Shown here: in pieces, positions 51,085 through 59,404 of the stretch
How the letters are laid out: the number at the start of each line of letters is the position of its first letter
How positions within the stretch are numbered: position 1 is the stretch's first letter
NCBI GenBank assembly: GCA_041906465.1
Contig: JAYRJE010000017.1
Coordinates: forward strand, 59,830 to 123,829
Direction: 5' to 3'
DNA: 64,000 nt
Source of the DNA: Didemnitutus sp041906465
GTDB lineage: Bacteria; Verrucomicrobiota; Verrucomicrobiia; Opitutales; Opitutaceae
Notes under the pieces: model-generated
What the model saw: the letters and a program-made list of their open reading frames with translations, nothing else
Told to the model about the DNA's origin: nothing
Databases searched by the model: none
Made by a program: the position numbers and the translations under genes

Positions 51085-52755
51085 TCACTTCAGCTCCGCG
51101 CCCGCGAGCTGCTCCCAGCCGTAGAAATGAAAAACGCGACCCTCAGACATCGCGACGAAGAGCCCGCGCGGGAACTGCTCCCCAAGCGGCTGCGCCGTGA
51201 CGTCGCTGCCATCGCTTTCGAGCGTGCTGACGTCGACCACCTTCACCGCGCGGTGCTCGTGCGGGTGGCCCGGCACGCCCTCGCGCGGAAAGAGCCAGAA
51301 CTTGTTCGCCTGCTGGTCCGACACGATCACGTAACCGGTGCCGTCCGGGCGTTTCCAGACCGAGATGCCTTCGTGGTCGCCGGCAAAGCCGCTGGTCGCA
51401 AAGAGCGCGAGTTCGCGGTTCGCATCGGGCGTGTCGGGATCGGCCGCGTATTTGCGCACGCCGCACCGCTCGTCGGAGTAATAGACATAGCCGAGCTCGG
51501 CATCGACCGCGATGGCCTCGATTTCCTTTTGGCCGCTGTAGGCGCCGAACTGGCGGACGAGCGTCATCTTCACGTGGCCGGTGCCGTCGTCCTCGAGGCG
51601 GTATTGGCCGAGATAACCGTCGGCCGGACCGGCTTTGCCGCCGACGATCGCGAACACCGCGCCGTCGCGCGGACGGCGATAAAGCGCCACTCCCATCGGC
51701 GCGCGATTCGGGTCGCCCTCGAACACCACGAGATCGCCGCGGTCGACGCACGTCATCTCCGGGAGCGTGAAGACACGCAGGCGCTTCTCCTCGCGTTCGG
51801 TTGTCACCGCGATGGCCACGTCTCGGCCGCCGAGTCGGACGCCGGTGACGAGGTCGACGTTGTTGGGCCGCTTCAGTCCGGGCACCGTGCAGACGATTTT
51901 TCCGTGCAGATCGAACACGTAGAGCGCGCCATCGGTGTCCTTGTCCGTTCCGATGACCAGGCTTTGTGCGGGATCGTCAGGGTTGATCCAGATCGCGGGA
52001 TCGTCGGTGTCGTGTTTGACGGGCTCGGTGACGACGCGCGGCAGCAGCACGCCGGGGCGAAACCCGGGCAGCGAAGCCGCCGCGGGGGAAGCCGCGAGGA
52101 GGCGCGCCTGCGCGAGCGCGCGTTCGAAATCCGCGTCGTCGGCCTCGTTCCACGTCACTTGCGGACGAAGGAAATCCGCCCAGCGAAACTCCTGAAAAAA
52201 GACGCCCTTCAACTCGGTGAAGGCGCCGGCCTCCATCAGCGCCCATGCCATGCCGCGCCAGGGATCGCGCTGCATCTCGAGCAACGTCGGCGGCAGTTGC
52301 TCCGGCGCCGCGTCGCGACCCGTCGCGTCTTTCAGGTAAGTGTAGTTGCCCGCCCGCATGCGCGACCAGAACTCCTCGGGCGCGAGCGCCGACCAGTTGG
52401 CGAACACGTGGCCGTAAACCGTCTTGTCGGCGTGCTTCGACTCGAGCAGCGCGCGAATCGTGTGGTGACCATCGGTCATGAACGGCACGCCGCCCGGGCC
52501 GATCACGACGGGCACGTCCTTGTCTTTCAGGTAAGCCGCGAGCGCGGCCGCGTCCTTCGCGTCGATTTTCTCGCGCTTCGCGACGACCTCGCGCCAACCG
52601 AGGGAGAACTGCGTCGGGTGCAGCCGGCGTGCGTCGATCGTGTAAGCGTCGCCCGCCACCATGTCAGCGCGGAACGGCGCGTAAACGGGCGCGGCGCGCT
52701 CGCTCGCGACGAGGCCAGGCACGAGCAGCAGAAAAAGAAGGGAGAGAGTCTTCAT
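51085..52755 (-). CDS. ParB-like nuclease domain fused to beta-propeller phytase
   Basis: The 556-residue secreted protein has a signal peptide (about 1-19). Its N-terminal domain (about 30-200) fits putative ParB-like nuclease proteins (HPTQFSLGWREVVAKREKID, VPVVIGPGGVPFMTDGHHTI, then APEEFWSRMRAGNYTYLKD). The C-terminal part (about 225-550) is a beta-propeller phytase: DTDDPAIWINPDDPAQSLVI, GTDKDTDGALYVFDLHGK, PNNVDLVTGV, and calcium-type acidic loops. Phytases of this fold release phosphate from phytate in a Ca-dependent way. The gene lies 200 bp downstream of a TonB receptor gene on the same strand, so phytate uptake or use is a likely shared role. Confidence 0.88.
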   Translation of the reverse strand: MKTLSLLFLLLVPGLVASERAAPVYAPFRADMVAGDAYTIDARRLHPTQFSLGWREVVAKREKIDAKDAAALAAYLKDKDVPVVIGPGGVPFMTDGHHTIRALLESKHADKTVYGHVFANWSALAPEEFWSRMRAGNYTYLKDATGRDAAPEQLPPTLLEMQRDPWRGMAWALMEAGAFTELKGVFFQEFRWADFLRPQVTWNEADDADFERALAQARLLAASPAAASLPGFRPGVLLPRVVTEPVKHDTDDPAIWINPDDPAQSLVIGTDKDTDGALYVFDLHGKIVCTVPGLKRPNNVDLVTGVRLGGRDVAIAVTTEREEKRLRVFTLPEMTCVDRGDLVVFEGDPNRAPMGVALYRRPRDGAVFAIVGGKAGPADGYLGQYRLEDDGTGHVKMTLVRQFGAYSGQKEIEAIAVDAELGYVYYSDERCGVRKYAADPDTPDANRELALFATSGFAGDHEGISVWKRPDGTGYVIVSDQQANKFWLFPREGVPGHPHEHRAVKVVDVSTLESDGSDVTAQPLGEQFPRGLFVAMSEGRVFHFYGWEQLAGAELK

Positions 52756-52843
52756 CGGGGAAAATTGCCGGGCTGCCTCACACGAGGCAGCCCGGACCTA
52801 GCACACAACACAGACCCAAGTTTGAAGTAATCCGATCGGAGTT

Positions 52844-52936
52844 AACCACGAATAGACACGAATTCACGCGAATCGCCGGGCGGCCACACGCGATCGGTCA
52901 CTGTGCAGGCGAGTCCATTGGTGTCCATTCGTGGTT
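52844..52936. repeat. Inverted repeat between receptor and phytase genes
   Basis: AACCACGAATAGACAC (52844-52859) and GTGTCCATTCGTGGTT (52921-52936) pair at 15 of 16 positions around a 61-bp spacer. It resembles AACCACGAAT-type intergenic repeats seen in many genomes. It lies in the 200-bp gap between the TonB receptor stop and the phytase start. Confidence 0.6.
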
Positions 52937-52955
52937 CTCAGGTTCGGAAATCGTC

Positions 52956-55736
52956 TCACAGTTTCCACCGCACGCCGCAGTTCGCGCTCCAGCCGTATTC
53001 CTCGAACTGGCCGAGGCGGGCGCCCTGGTTCGCGCCCGGACTCTGGAGGAACACGCGGAAGGGCTCATTGGTGAGGTTGAGCACTTCGGCGAAGACCTCC
53101 CACTGCCGCGAAATCTGGTAACGCGCAGTGAGATCGAGCTGTTTGAAGTCGTCGACGTAGAGGTCCTGCCACGCCGCGCCGCCGAGCGGCTCGTCTTCGC
53201 GCAGGCGCTCGGAGCGGAAATTCATCGCGAGGCGGACGAACAGGCCGGCCTTCTCGTAGCTGAGGCCGACGTTGCCGGTCAGGTCGCTCTGCCCGATGAA
53301 AGGCACCGTCTCGCCGGGGCGCGTCGGATAGGTCGCCTCGCTGTCGAGGAACGTGACGTTCGCCATCACGCCGAGGCCGTCGAGGGGCGCGGGGAGTCTC
53401 GTGAGCTGCTGCTGATAGGCGAGCTCGAGGCCGGTGATGGTGCCGTCGGAGCCGTTGGCGTAGGTGGTGAGCGCGTAGCTCTCGCCGTTGATGACGAGCG
53501 GCGTGGGCGATTTGTATTCGTAGGAAAAATTTTCGATCTCCTTGCGGAACACCGAGGCGGAGAGCACACCGAGCGAGGGCAGGTAGTATTCGATCGACGC
53601 ATCCCAGTTCGTCGCCTCCAGCGCCGCGAGGGCGGGATTGCCACGCGTGACTTCCAGGTCGTCGCTGTTGACGAGGGAACGGAAAGCCGTGTCGCCGAAC
53701 GAGGGCCGCGCGAGACTGTTGGACCACGACGCGCGCAGCACGAGATTTTGCGACGCGTCGTAGCGCAGATAGACACCGGGCAGCCAGTTCGTGTAGCGGC
53801 GCGAAGCGGTGCGGGGCGTGGCGATTTCGTTGACGAGATCGAGTTCCTTGCCGGTGGTGGAGAACTTCGTCCGCTCCATGCGCAGACCGGCGATGAGGTT
53901 GAGTTTGCCCCGCGTCGTGCCGCCCATCGCGTAAGCCGCGAGCACATCCTCGCTCAGCGAGAAGTCCTCGTATTCGCTGTCCTCGAAGACGCGCGCGCCG
54001 GTGAAGGAGCTGCGGCTGCCGTAGAACGCCTGCTTCACCGCCTCCGTGCTGAGCCGCGGCACGCGCAGGAACGGATAATCGCTGGCGGCTTCCGCGAGGT
54101 TGGCGAAGGTGAACGACGACGGCCCGCTGGTGAGCTCATACGCTTCGCTCTCGGCCGACTTGTCCTTGCCGCGGAACAGCGCGCCGAATTTCACGTAAGT
54201 CGGACGCACCGCGGCGGCGAAATCGTAGCGCGCATTGAAGCCGAAATCGGATTCCTTCTCGGTGCCGCGATCATTCGCGAGGTCGACGCGCTGGAAATTA
54301 TACGACGCCGGATCGGCGAAGCTCGCACCGGCGAGTTGTGCAACGTTCACGGTGTAAGGGCCGCTCGCCGTGTAGCGGATCGTCGCATCGCGCGTGTTGC
54401 GGCGGAAGCGGGCGGTGAGTTCGTCCGGGCGCTTTTCGTTGCCCTCGGTGTAGACGGCCTGCGCGTCGACCGTCCAGGAGCCGAAACGCTTGTCACCCCC
54501 GGCGACGATCGAGGTGACTTCCTGATCTTTCTCCCGGATGCGCAGCCGGCGGCCGTAGCGACGCAGGCCGGTGAATGTCGCCGCGTCGGCCGTGACCGAC
54601 GCCTTGTCCAGCGTGCCCTCGGTGAAATCGAAGATCGTGAGGTGACGGCTCTCGGTGTCGGTGAAGCGGTTGTAGCCGCCGCGCACGTAGAACGACGTCG
54701 TGCTGTCCGGCCGCGCCTCGAAGGCGGCGTTCAGGCCGTAGCGCTCGCGGTCGATCACGTAGTCGCGAAACTCGAGCGCTTCGGGCGTGTAGAACGCCGT
54801 GCCGTTGTCCGCGGGCGACACCCACGCGCCACCCGTCTCGAAATTATAGGAACCGAATTTGCGCTCCTGCCACGTCGGCGAAATCAGGACACCGAACTGC
54901 TGCGCGTCGCCGAAACGCTGCGAGACGTAGCCGTTGAACTTGCTGCTGAACTCGCCGCTCTGGTTCGCGTATTGGCCCTGGGCGGTGACGCTCGCCGCGA
55001 GACCGTCCGCGTCGAACGGGCTCTTGGTCTTGATGTCGACCTGACCGCCGAGACCTTCGCCGTCCATGTCGGGCGTCGGGACCTTGGTCACTTCGATGCT
55101 CGCGAGCGCGTCGGTCGGGATGACGTCGAGCGCGGTCGCGCGCTCGCCCAGATCGGCGCCGGCGAACGAGCCGCCGTTCACCTTCACCGAAGTGAACGTG
55201 TAATTCAGCCCGCGGAGCACGATGTAGCGGCCCTCGCCCTGGTCGCGGTAGAGCGACACGCCGGGAATGCGCTGGATCGACTCCGCCGCGTTCTGGTCGG
55301 GGAAGCTGCCGATCTCGTCCGCCGCGACGACATTGCGCAGCGTCTCCGCCGCGCGCTGCTGATTGATCGCGCGCGCCGTGCCGACACTGGAGCCAGCGAT
55401 GACGAACTCCTGCAGTTTGACGACGTCGCGGTTGAACACCGGATCGAGCCGCGTCACCCCTTCCGCCGCTACGTCGAGCGACACCTGCATCGGCGCATAC
55501 CCGACGTAGTTCACCTCGACGAGCTGCGCGCCGGCGGGCACGCCACTCAGCGTGAACTCGCCGGTGGTTTCGGAATACGTCTCGACGCCGCCGGCGGTCA
55601 CGCGCGCGCCGCCGAGGGCGAGCTTCGTGAAACCGTCGGTGACGCGGCCGCTGATCGTGCCGGCGCGCGCCGCGGCGAGCGCGGCACAAACGCAAACGAG
55701 GGTGGTGAGAACGCGAAGGAACGGGCGTGAGGTCAT
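52956..55736 (-). CDS. TonB-dependent receptor with carboxypeptidase-like N-terminal domain
   Basis: The 926-residue receptor has a signal peptide (ending near ARAGTIS), a carboxypeptidase-regulatory-like beta-sandwich (about 25-105; SGRVTDGFTKLALGGARVTA), a plug (about 125-260; RIPGVSLYRDQGEGRYIVLR, GLNYTFTSVKVNG, VTKVPTPDMDGEGLGGQVDI) and a barrel ending in GVRWKL. The plug is of the Caulobacter-type TonB receptor group. It precedes the phytase gene on the same strand and probably imports phytate or its products. I chose ATG 55736; the longer frame to 55820 is not supported. Confidence 0.92.
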   Translation of the reverse strand: MTSRPFLRVLTTLVCVCAALAAARAGTISGRVTDGFTKLALGGARVTAGGVETYSETTGEFTLSGVPAGAQLVEVNYVGYAPMQVSLDVAAEGVTRLDPVFNRDVVKLQEFVIAGSSVGTARAINQQRAAETLRNVVAADEIGSFPDQNAAESIQRIPGVSLYRDQGEGRYIVLRGLNYTFTSVKVNGGSFAGADLGERATALDVIPTDALASIEVTKVPTPDMDGEGLGGQVDIKTKSPFDADGLAASVTAQGQYANQSGEFSSKFNGYVSQRFGDAQQFGVLISPTWQERKFGSYNFETGGAWVSPADNGTAFYTPEALEFRDYVIDRERYGLNAAFEARPDSTTSFYVRGGYNRFTDTESRHLTIFDFTEGTLDKASVTADAATFTGLRRYGRRLRIREKDQEVTSIVAGGDKRFGSWTVDAQAVYTEGNEKRPDELTARFRRNTRDATIRYTASGPYTVNVAQLAGASFADPASYNFQRVDLANDRGTEKESDFGFNARYDFAAAVRPTYVKFGALFRGKDKSAESEAYELTSGPSSFTFANLAEAASDYPFLRVPRLSTEAVKQAFYGSRSSFTGARVFEDSEYEDFSLSEDVLAAYAMGGTTRGKLNLIAGLRMERTKFSTTGKELDLVNEIATPRTASRRYTNWLPGVYLRYDASQNLVLRASWSNSLARPSFGDTAFRSLVNSDDLEVTRGNPALAALEATNWDASIEYYLPSLGVLSASVFRKEIENFSYEYKSPTPLVINGESYALTTYANGSDGTITGLELAYQQQLTRLPAPLDGLGVMANVTFLDSEATYPTRPGETVPFIGQSDLTGNVGLSYEKAGLFVRLAMNFRSERLREDEPLGGAAWQDLYVDDFKQLDLTARYQISRQWEVFAEVLNLTNEPFRVFLQSPGANQGARLGQFEEYGWSANCGVRWKL

Positions 55737-55881
55737 GGTGTGCGAAACAAAAGCGCGCGCACCCGAACCGCGCCGCGCCGCTCGGTCAACGCGCGACCGG
55801 TCGCGTTGCCGAGATGTCACCGCGCCGAAACGCGGTCGTCACAATTCCCTCAGGGAAACGCCCGTCGGCCACAGAAACGCC

Positions 55882-55909
55882 GGTGGTCGCCGCCGGCCCC
55901 AGCGGCGAC
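55882..55909. repeat. GGTGGTCGCCGC-family intergenic repeat
   Basis: This is a copy of the repeat at 2833-2859 (begins GGTGGTCGCCGC, ends AGCGGCGAC), in the 260-bp gap between divergent genes. The rest of the gap holds no recognised gene or promoter. Confidence 0.6.
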
Positions 55910-55996
55910 AAGGCCCGCGGCCGGCGGTTCGCCCGCGTTTCTCCTCGCCCGCGCTACTCTGTTGCGCGCGCGCTGCGCCGTTGTTCTCCTCGCGCC

Positions 55997-56761
55997 ATGC
56001 CGCTCACCAAGGCCGACATCGCCCGCCTCCGCTCGCTGCAGGACAAGAAGCACCGCGAAGCGCTCGGCCTGTTCGTGGTCGAAGGCGAAAAGGTGGTCGG
56101 CGAGCTCCTCGCGGCGAAGTTCCCCTTTATCGAACTCTACGCGACGGAAGCGTGGGAAGGCAGGGCGGCGACTCCGCTCGCCGCCGTTCGGCGCGGAACG
56201 GAGTCCGCGCCCTACCACGAAATCTCCGCCGCCGAGATGGCCCGCATCAGCCACTACCCCACTCCGTCGTCCGTCCTTGCCGTCGGCCGCATCACGCGCG
56301 CGACGCTCGCGCCGGGCGCGCTCAATCGCGGGCTCACGCTCGCGCTCGACGGCATCCAGGACCCGGGCAATGTCGGCACGCTCTTGCGCATCGCCGACTG
56401 GTTCGCCTTCGACCGCGTGGTGCTTTCGCCGGATTGCGCCGATCTTTTTTCGCAGAAAGTGATCAACGCCAGCATGGGCTCCTTCGCCCGCGTGACCGCG
56501 CACACCGCGCCGCTCGCCGCCGCGCTCGCCGGCTGCACCGCCCTCGTGCTCGGCTGCGATCTCGCCGGCGACAACGTCCACACGCTCTCGCCCCTGCGCA
56601 ACGCCGTCGTCGTGATCGGCAGCGAAGGCCGCGGACTTTCCCCCGCCGTCGCCGCCTGCGTGACGCGCCGCGTGACGATCCCGAAGTTCGGCGGCGCCGA
56701 GTCGCTCAACGCCGCCGTCGCCGCCGCCATCGTGTGCGACAACCTCCGCCGCACGTCATAG
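55997..56761 (+). CDS. SpoU/TrmH-family RNA 2'-O-methyltransferase
   Basis: The 254-residue protein has an L30e-like N-terminal substrate domain (about 1-95; LRSLQDKKHREALGLFVVEG) and a SPOUT knot methyltransferase domain with motif 1 ALDGIQDPGNVGTLLRIADW, motif 2 VVVIGSEGRGLSP and motif 3 VTIPKFGGAESLNAAVAAAI. It should use S-adenosylmethionine to methylate a ribose in rRNA or tRNA. ATG 55997 is preferred to the 55727 frame start, which would lie across a repeat. No partner genes adjoin. Confidence 0.92.
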   Translation: MPLTKADIARLRSLQDKKHREALGLFVVEGEKVVGELLAAKFPFIELYATEAWEGRAATPLAAVRRGTESAPYHEISAAEMARISHYPTPSSVLAVGRITRATLAPGALNRGLTLALDGIQDPGNVGTLLRIADWFAFDRVVLSPDCADLFSQKVINASMGSFARVTAHTAPLAAALAGCTALVLGCDLAGDNVHTLSPLRNAVVVIGSEGRGLSPAVAACVTRRVTIPKFGGAESLNAAVAAAIVCDNLRRTS

Positions 56762-56860
56762 GGCCACGAGACCGAGCAAACCCGCGCCGCCGCAGCTTGA
56801 GCCAAAAGCGCCACGCTGCGCGCCTTGACTTCCGCCCTCGCTCGCGAATCTTCCCGCACA

Positions 56861-57259
56861 GTGCGCCGCTTCCGCCAACTTCCGCTCGCCTGCCTCGCCC
56901 TCGCGCTGTGGCTGTGGGGCACGCAGCATTGCACGCTGGAAGCGGCCGGCGTGCTCGATCACTCGTCGGAAACCACTTCCGCCTGTAACACGGATGGCGG
57001 TGGTCATTGCGTCGCTGATGGCTGCGACACCGTGGAGAACGGCGCATATCGCCTCAGCGACTCCACTGTCGACGTGCCCGCACCCGAGGCGATTTGCTCG
57101 GATTGCTGCCTCTTTCTCGCGCTCCTCGTGCCGATGGCGGAGGAGCCGGTTTGTTTCGCGACGGAGACGCCCGTCGCCCGCGATTTGAATTGGGTGCCCC
57201 GGTGGCACTTCGCGCGCCGGACGGCCCAGCCACCGCGCGCGCCCTCGCTGCTCGCCTGA
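56861..57259 (+). CDS. Small Cys-containing secreted protein at head of metal efflux operon
   Basis: The 132-residue protein (GTG 56861; a TTG at 56825 is alternative) has a signal peptide (LPLACLALALWLWGTQHC) and a Cys-rich mature part with SACNTDGGGHC, VADGC and SDCC, ending WHFARRTAQPPRAPSLL. Small Cys/His proteins with a PRAPS tail are found ahead of Cus/Czc-type efflux genes and may sense or bind metal. That is a resemblance, not proof. It precedes the TolC-like gene by 114 bp on the same strand. Confidence 0.6.
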   Translation: MRRFRQLPLACLALALWLWGTQHCTLEAAGVLDHSSETTSACNTDGGGHCVADGCDTVENGAYRLSDSTVDVPAPEAICSDCCLFLALLVPMAEEPVCFATETPVARDLNWVPRWHFARRTAQPPRAPSLLA

Positions 57260-57373
57260 TCCGTCCCCGCGCGGACGGATAGGCCCGCTCCTCGCGTCCG
57301 CGCACATCGCGGCGCGCTTCTCCCTCGCCTGGCCGTGCCATGCCCGCACGGCGCGCCTCACCCAATCCTGTCC

Positions 57374-58645
57374 ATGAAACTCCTTCGTCTTTTCCTTTTC
57401 GCTTCCGTCGCCGCGTCCCTCGCGAGTGCGCAAACGCAAACCGCCGCACCGCGCCGGGTCGATGACCTCGTGTCCGAGGTCCTGGCGCATAATCCCGAAC
57501 TCGCCTTCTACTCCGCCGAACTCGACGCCGCGCGCGCCGCGCGCGCCGCCGCCGGCACGCGTGAAAGCCCGTCGCTCTCCGTCGAGGTCGGCCGCAAACG
57601 CGTCACCGACTCCACCGGTGCCCTCGCCGACGAAGGCACCGCCTGGTCGGTGTCGCTCGCCCAACCCTTCGAGTGGCCCGGCCGTCTCGCGCTGCGCAAG
57701 GCCATCGCCAACCGCGATGTCGCACTCGCCGAGCTCGGCCTCACGCGCTTCCGCGCCGCGCTGACGCAGCGCACCCGCACGCTCGCGCACTCGCTCCGCG
57801 CCGCGCAGGAACGCGCCGCCGCCACCGCCGATGTCGCCACGCGCTACCGCGCACTGCGCGAGCTGTTCCTCGCCCGCGATCCGGGCGGCATCACGCCGCT
57901 GCTGGAAACCCGTGTGATCGAGGCGCAGGAACTCGCGCTGCAACACCGCGCCACCGACGCCCAGCTCGCCCTCCGCGCCGCGCAGACGGAACTGAACCAG
58001 TTGCTCGGTCAACCGCTCGATGCGGCCATCGCGATCGCGGCCGAGCCGCTGCGTTTCGCAAACGCTCCCGAACCGGACGCGCTGCTCGCCGCCGCACGGG
58101 AGAACAGCTTCGAGTTTCGCGCCGCGAAGATCGAGCTGGAGCAACAAGGCTACACCGTCGCGCTCGCCCGCCACGAACGCCGCCCGTCGTTCACCGTCAG
58201 TCCGTATTTTTCGGAGGAGCGCGCGGGCGACCGCGAGCGCACCGTGGGCGTCGGCGTGTCGCTGCCGCTGCCCGTCACCGGTCGCGCGAAGGCCGGTGTC
58301 GCCGCCGCCGAGGCGCGCCGCCGCCAAGCGGAGACCGCCGTCCTCGTCACCCAGCGCACGCTGGAGCGCGACGTCCTCCTCGCCGCGCAGCGCTACGCGG
58401 CCAAGGTCGCCGAAGCCGCCGCGTGGTCGCCCGACGCCGCACAGAAATTCCGCGATGCCGCCGAACTCGCCGACCGCCACTACCGCCTCGGCGCCGTGCC
58501 GATCTCAACCTACGTCGAGTTGCAGACCTCCTACCTCGAGGCCATCGACGCGCTCTGCCAGACAGAGCAGGACGCCCTCGAAGCCGCTGGCACGCTCGAG
58601 TTGCTCACGGGGCGCGCGCTCATCGGAGCGGAGGTGCAGCCGTGA
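57374..58645 (+). CDS. czcC: CzcC-like outer-membrane efflux protein
   Basis: The 423-residue protein has a signal peptide (residues about 1-19) and the TolC fold repeated helical hairpins: LVSEVLAHNPELAFYSAELD, then LAQPFEWPGRLALRKA at the first half and VGVSLPLPVTGRAKAGVAAA in the second. It should form the trimeric outer-membrane duct of the tripartite pump. The next gene starts within its stop codon (GTGA overlap), so coupling is tight. The CzcC assignment follows from the HME-type permease downstream. Confidence 0.88.
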   Translation: MKLLRLFLFASVAASLASAQTQTAAPRRVDDLVSEVLAHNPELAFYSAELDAARAARAAAGTRESPSLSVEVGRKRVTDSTGALADEGTAWSVSLAQPFEWPGRLALRKAIANRDVALAELGLTRFRAALTQRTRTLAHSLRAAQERAAATADVATRYRALRELFLARDPGGITPLLETRVIEAQELALQHRATDAQLALRAAQTELNQLLGQPLDAAIAIAAEPLRFANAPEPDALLAAARENSFEFRAAKIELEQQGYTVALARHERRPSFTVSPYFSEERAGDRERTVGVGVSLPLPVTGRAKAGVAAAEARRRQAETAVLVTQRTLERDVLLAAQRYAAKVAEAAAWSPDAAQKFRDAAELADRHYRLGAVPISTYVELQTSYLEAIDALCQTEQDALEAAGTLELLTGRALIGAEVQP

Positions 58646-59391
58646 CTACCTGCCTCTCGTTCACCCGCGTCGTCGCTCTCGCGGCAGTGTTGATTTTCAC
58701 CGGTTGCTCGAAGCCGCCGGCCTCCGCCTCCAGCAAGGCGGCGAAATCCGAAGCGCACGATCATGGTCACGATCACGGCCACGATCATGACGACGATCAC
58801 GGTGAAGAGGCGCCCGGCGCCACCGCCCGCTTCGACGCCGATCACGGACTCCAGCTGGCACCCGAAACGGTCGCCGCGCTCGGCGTGCAAACCGCCGCCG
58901 TCGCACCGCGCACGATCGCCGCACAGTTCGAGGTGACCGCCGCTGTCTTCGACGCTGGTCCGCCCGCGCGCGCGAGTGCGCTGGTGCCGGCAACCGTAGG
59001 CGACGCCTTGGCGGGCGCCGAGTCGCGGGATCCGACTCTGCTCGCCGTGCATCGCGCCACCGCTCCCGCACTCGGCCAGGCGGAACTCATCCTCGCCGCA
59101 CCGTCGGGCGCGGTTGTCGGTCAGGCGGTCGTGCTCACGCTCGCGACTGCGCCGCGCGAGCTGCCGGGCTTGCCGCGCTCCGCGGTCCTGCGCACCGCGA
59201 CAGGAACCTTCGTCTACGTGCGCGCCGGAGAGTTCTGGCGCCGCACGCCGGTCGAGACCGGCGGCGACGACGGAGCGTTCGTCGCGATTCTGGGCGGCGT
59301 GAAAAACGGCGAAGTCGTCGCGACCACCGCCGTCGAGCACCTCTGGCTCACCGAGCTCCGCCTCACCAAAGGCGGCGGCCACAGCCATTAA
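58642..59391 (+). CDS. Short CzcB-like adaptor lipoprotein with His-rich segment
   Basis: The 249-residue protein has a lipoprotein signal (LIFTGCS, Cys at about residue 22) followed by a His/Asp-rich stretch (HDHGHDHGHDHDDDHGEE, about 40-58) that could bind metal ions. The rest has barrel-type strands (FEVTAAVFDAGPPARASALV; TATGTFVYVRAGEFWRRTPV). Usual CzcB/CusB adaptors are 400-500 residues with a coiled-coil hairpin between lipoyl halves; none is visible here. It starts on GTG inside the upstream stop and ends 13 bp before the permease gene, so it fills the adaptor slot. Confidence 0.75.
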   Translation: MTTCLSFTRVVALAAVLIFTGCSKPPASASSKAAKSEAHDHGHDHGHDHDDDHGEEAPGATARFDADHGLQLAPETVAALGVQTAAVAPRTIAAQFEVTAAVFDAGPPARASALVPATVGDALAGAESRDPTLLAVHRATAPALGQAELILAAPSGAVVGQAVVLTLATAPRELPGLPRSAVLRTATGTFVYVRAGEFWRRTPVETGGDDGAFVAILGGVKNGEVVATTAVEHLWLTELRLTKGGGHSH

Positions 59392-59404
59392 CCGGAGCCC
59401 TGCC

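Noticed and set aside
52629..55730. 1033-codon open frame antisense to the second TonB receptor
   Set aside because: Same reason: low-complexity Arg/Glu/Ala translation opposite a complete, motif-rich gene.
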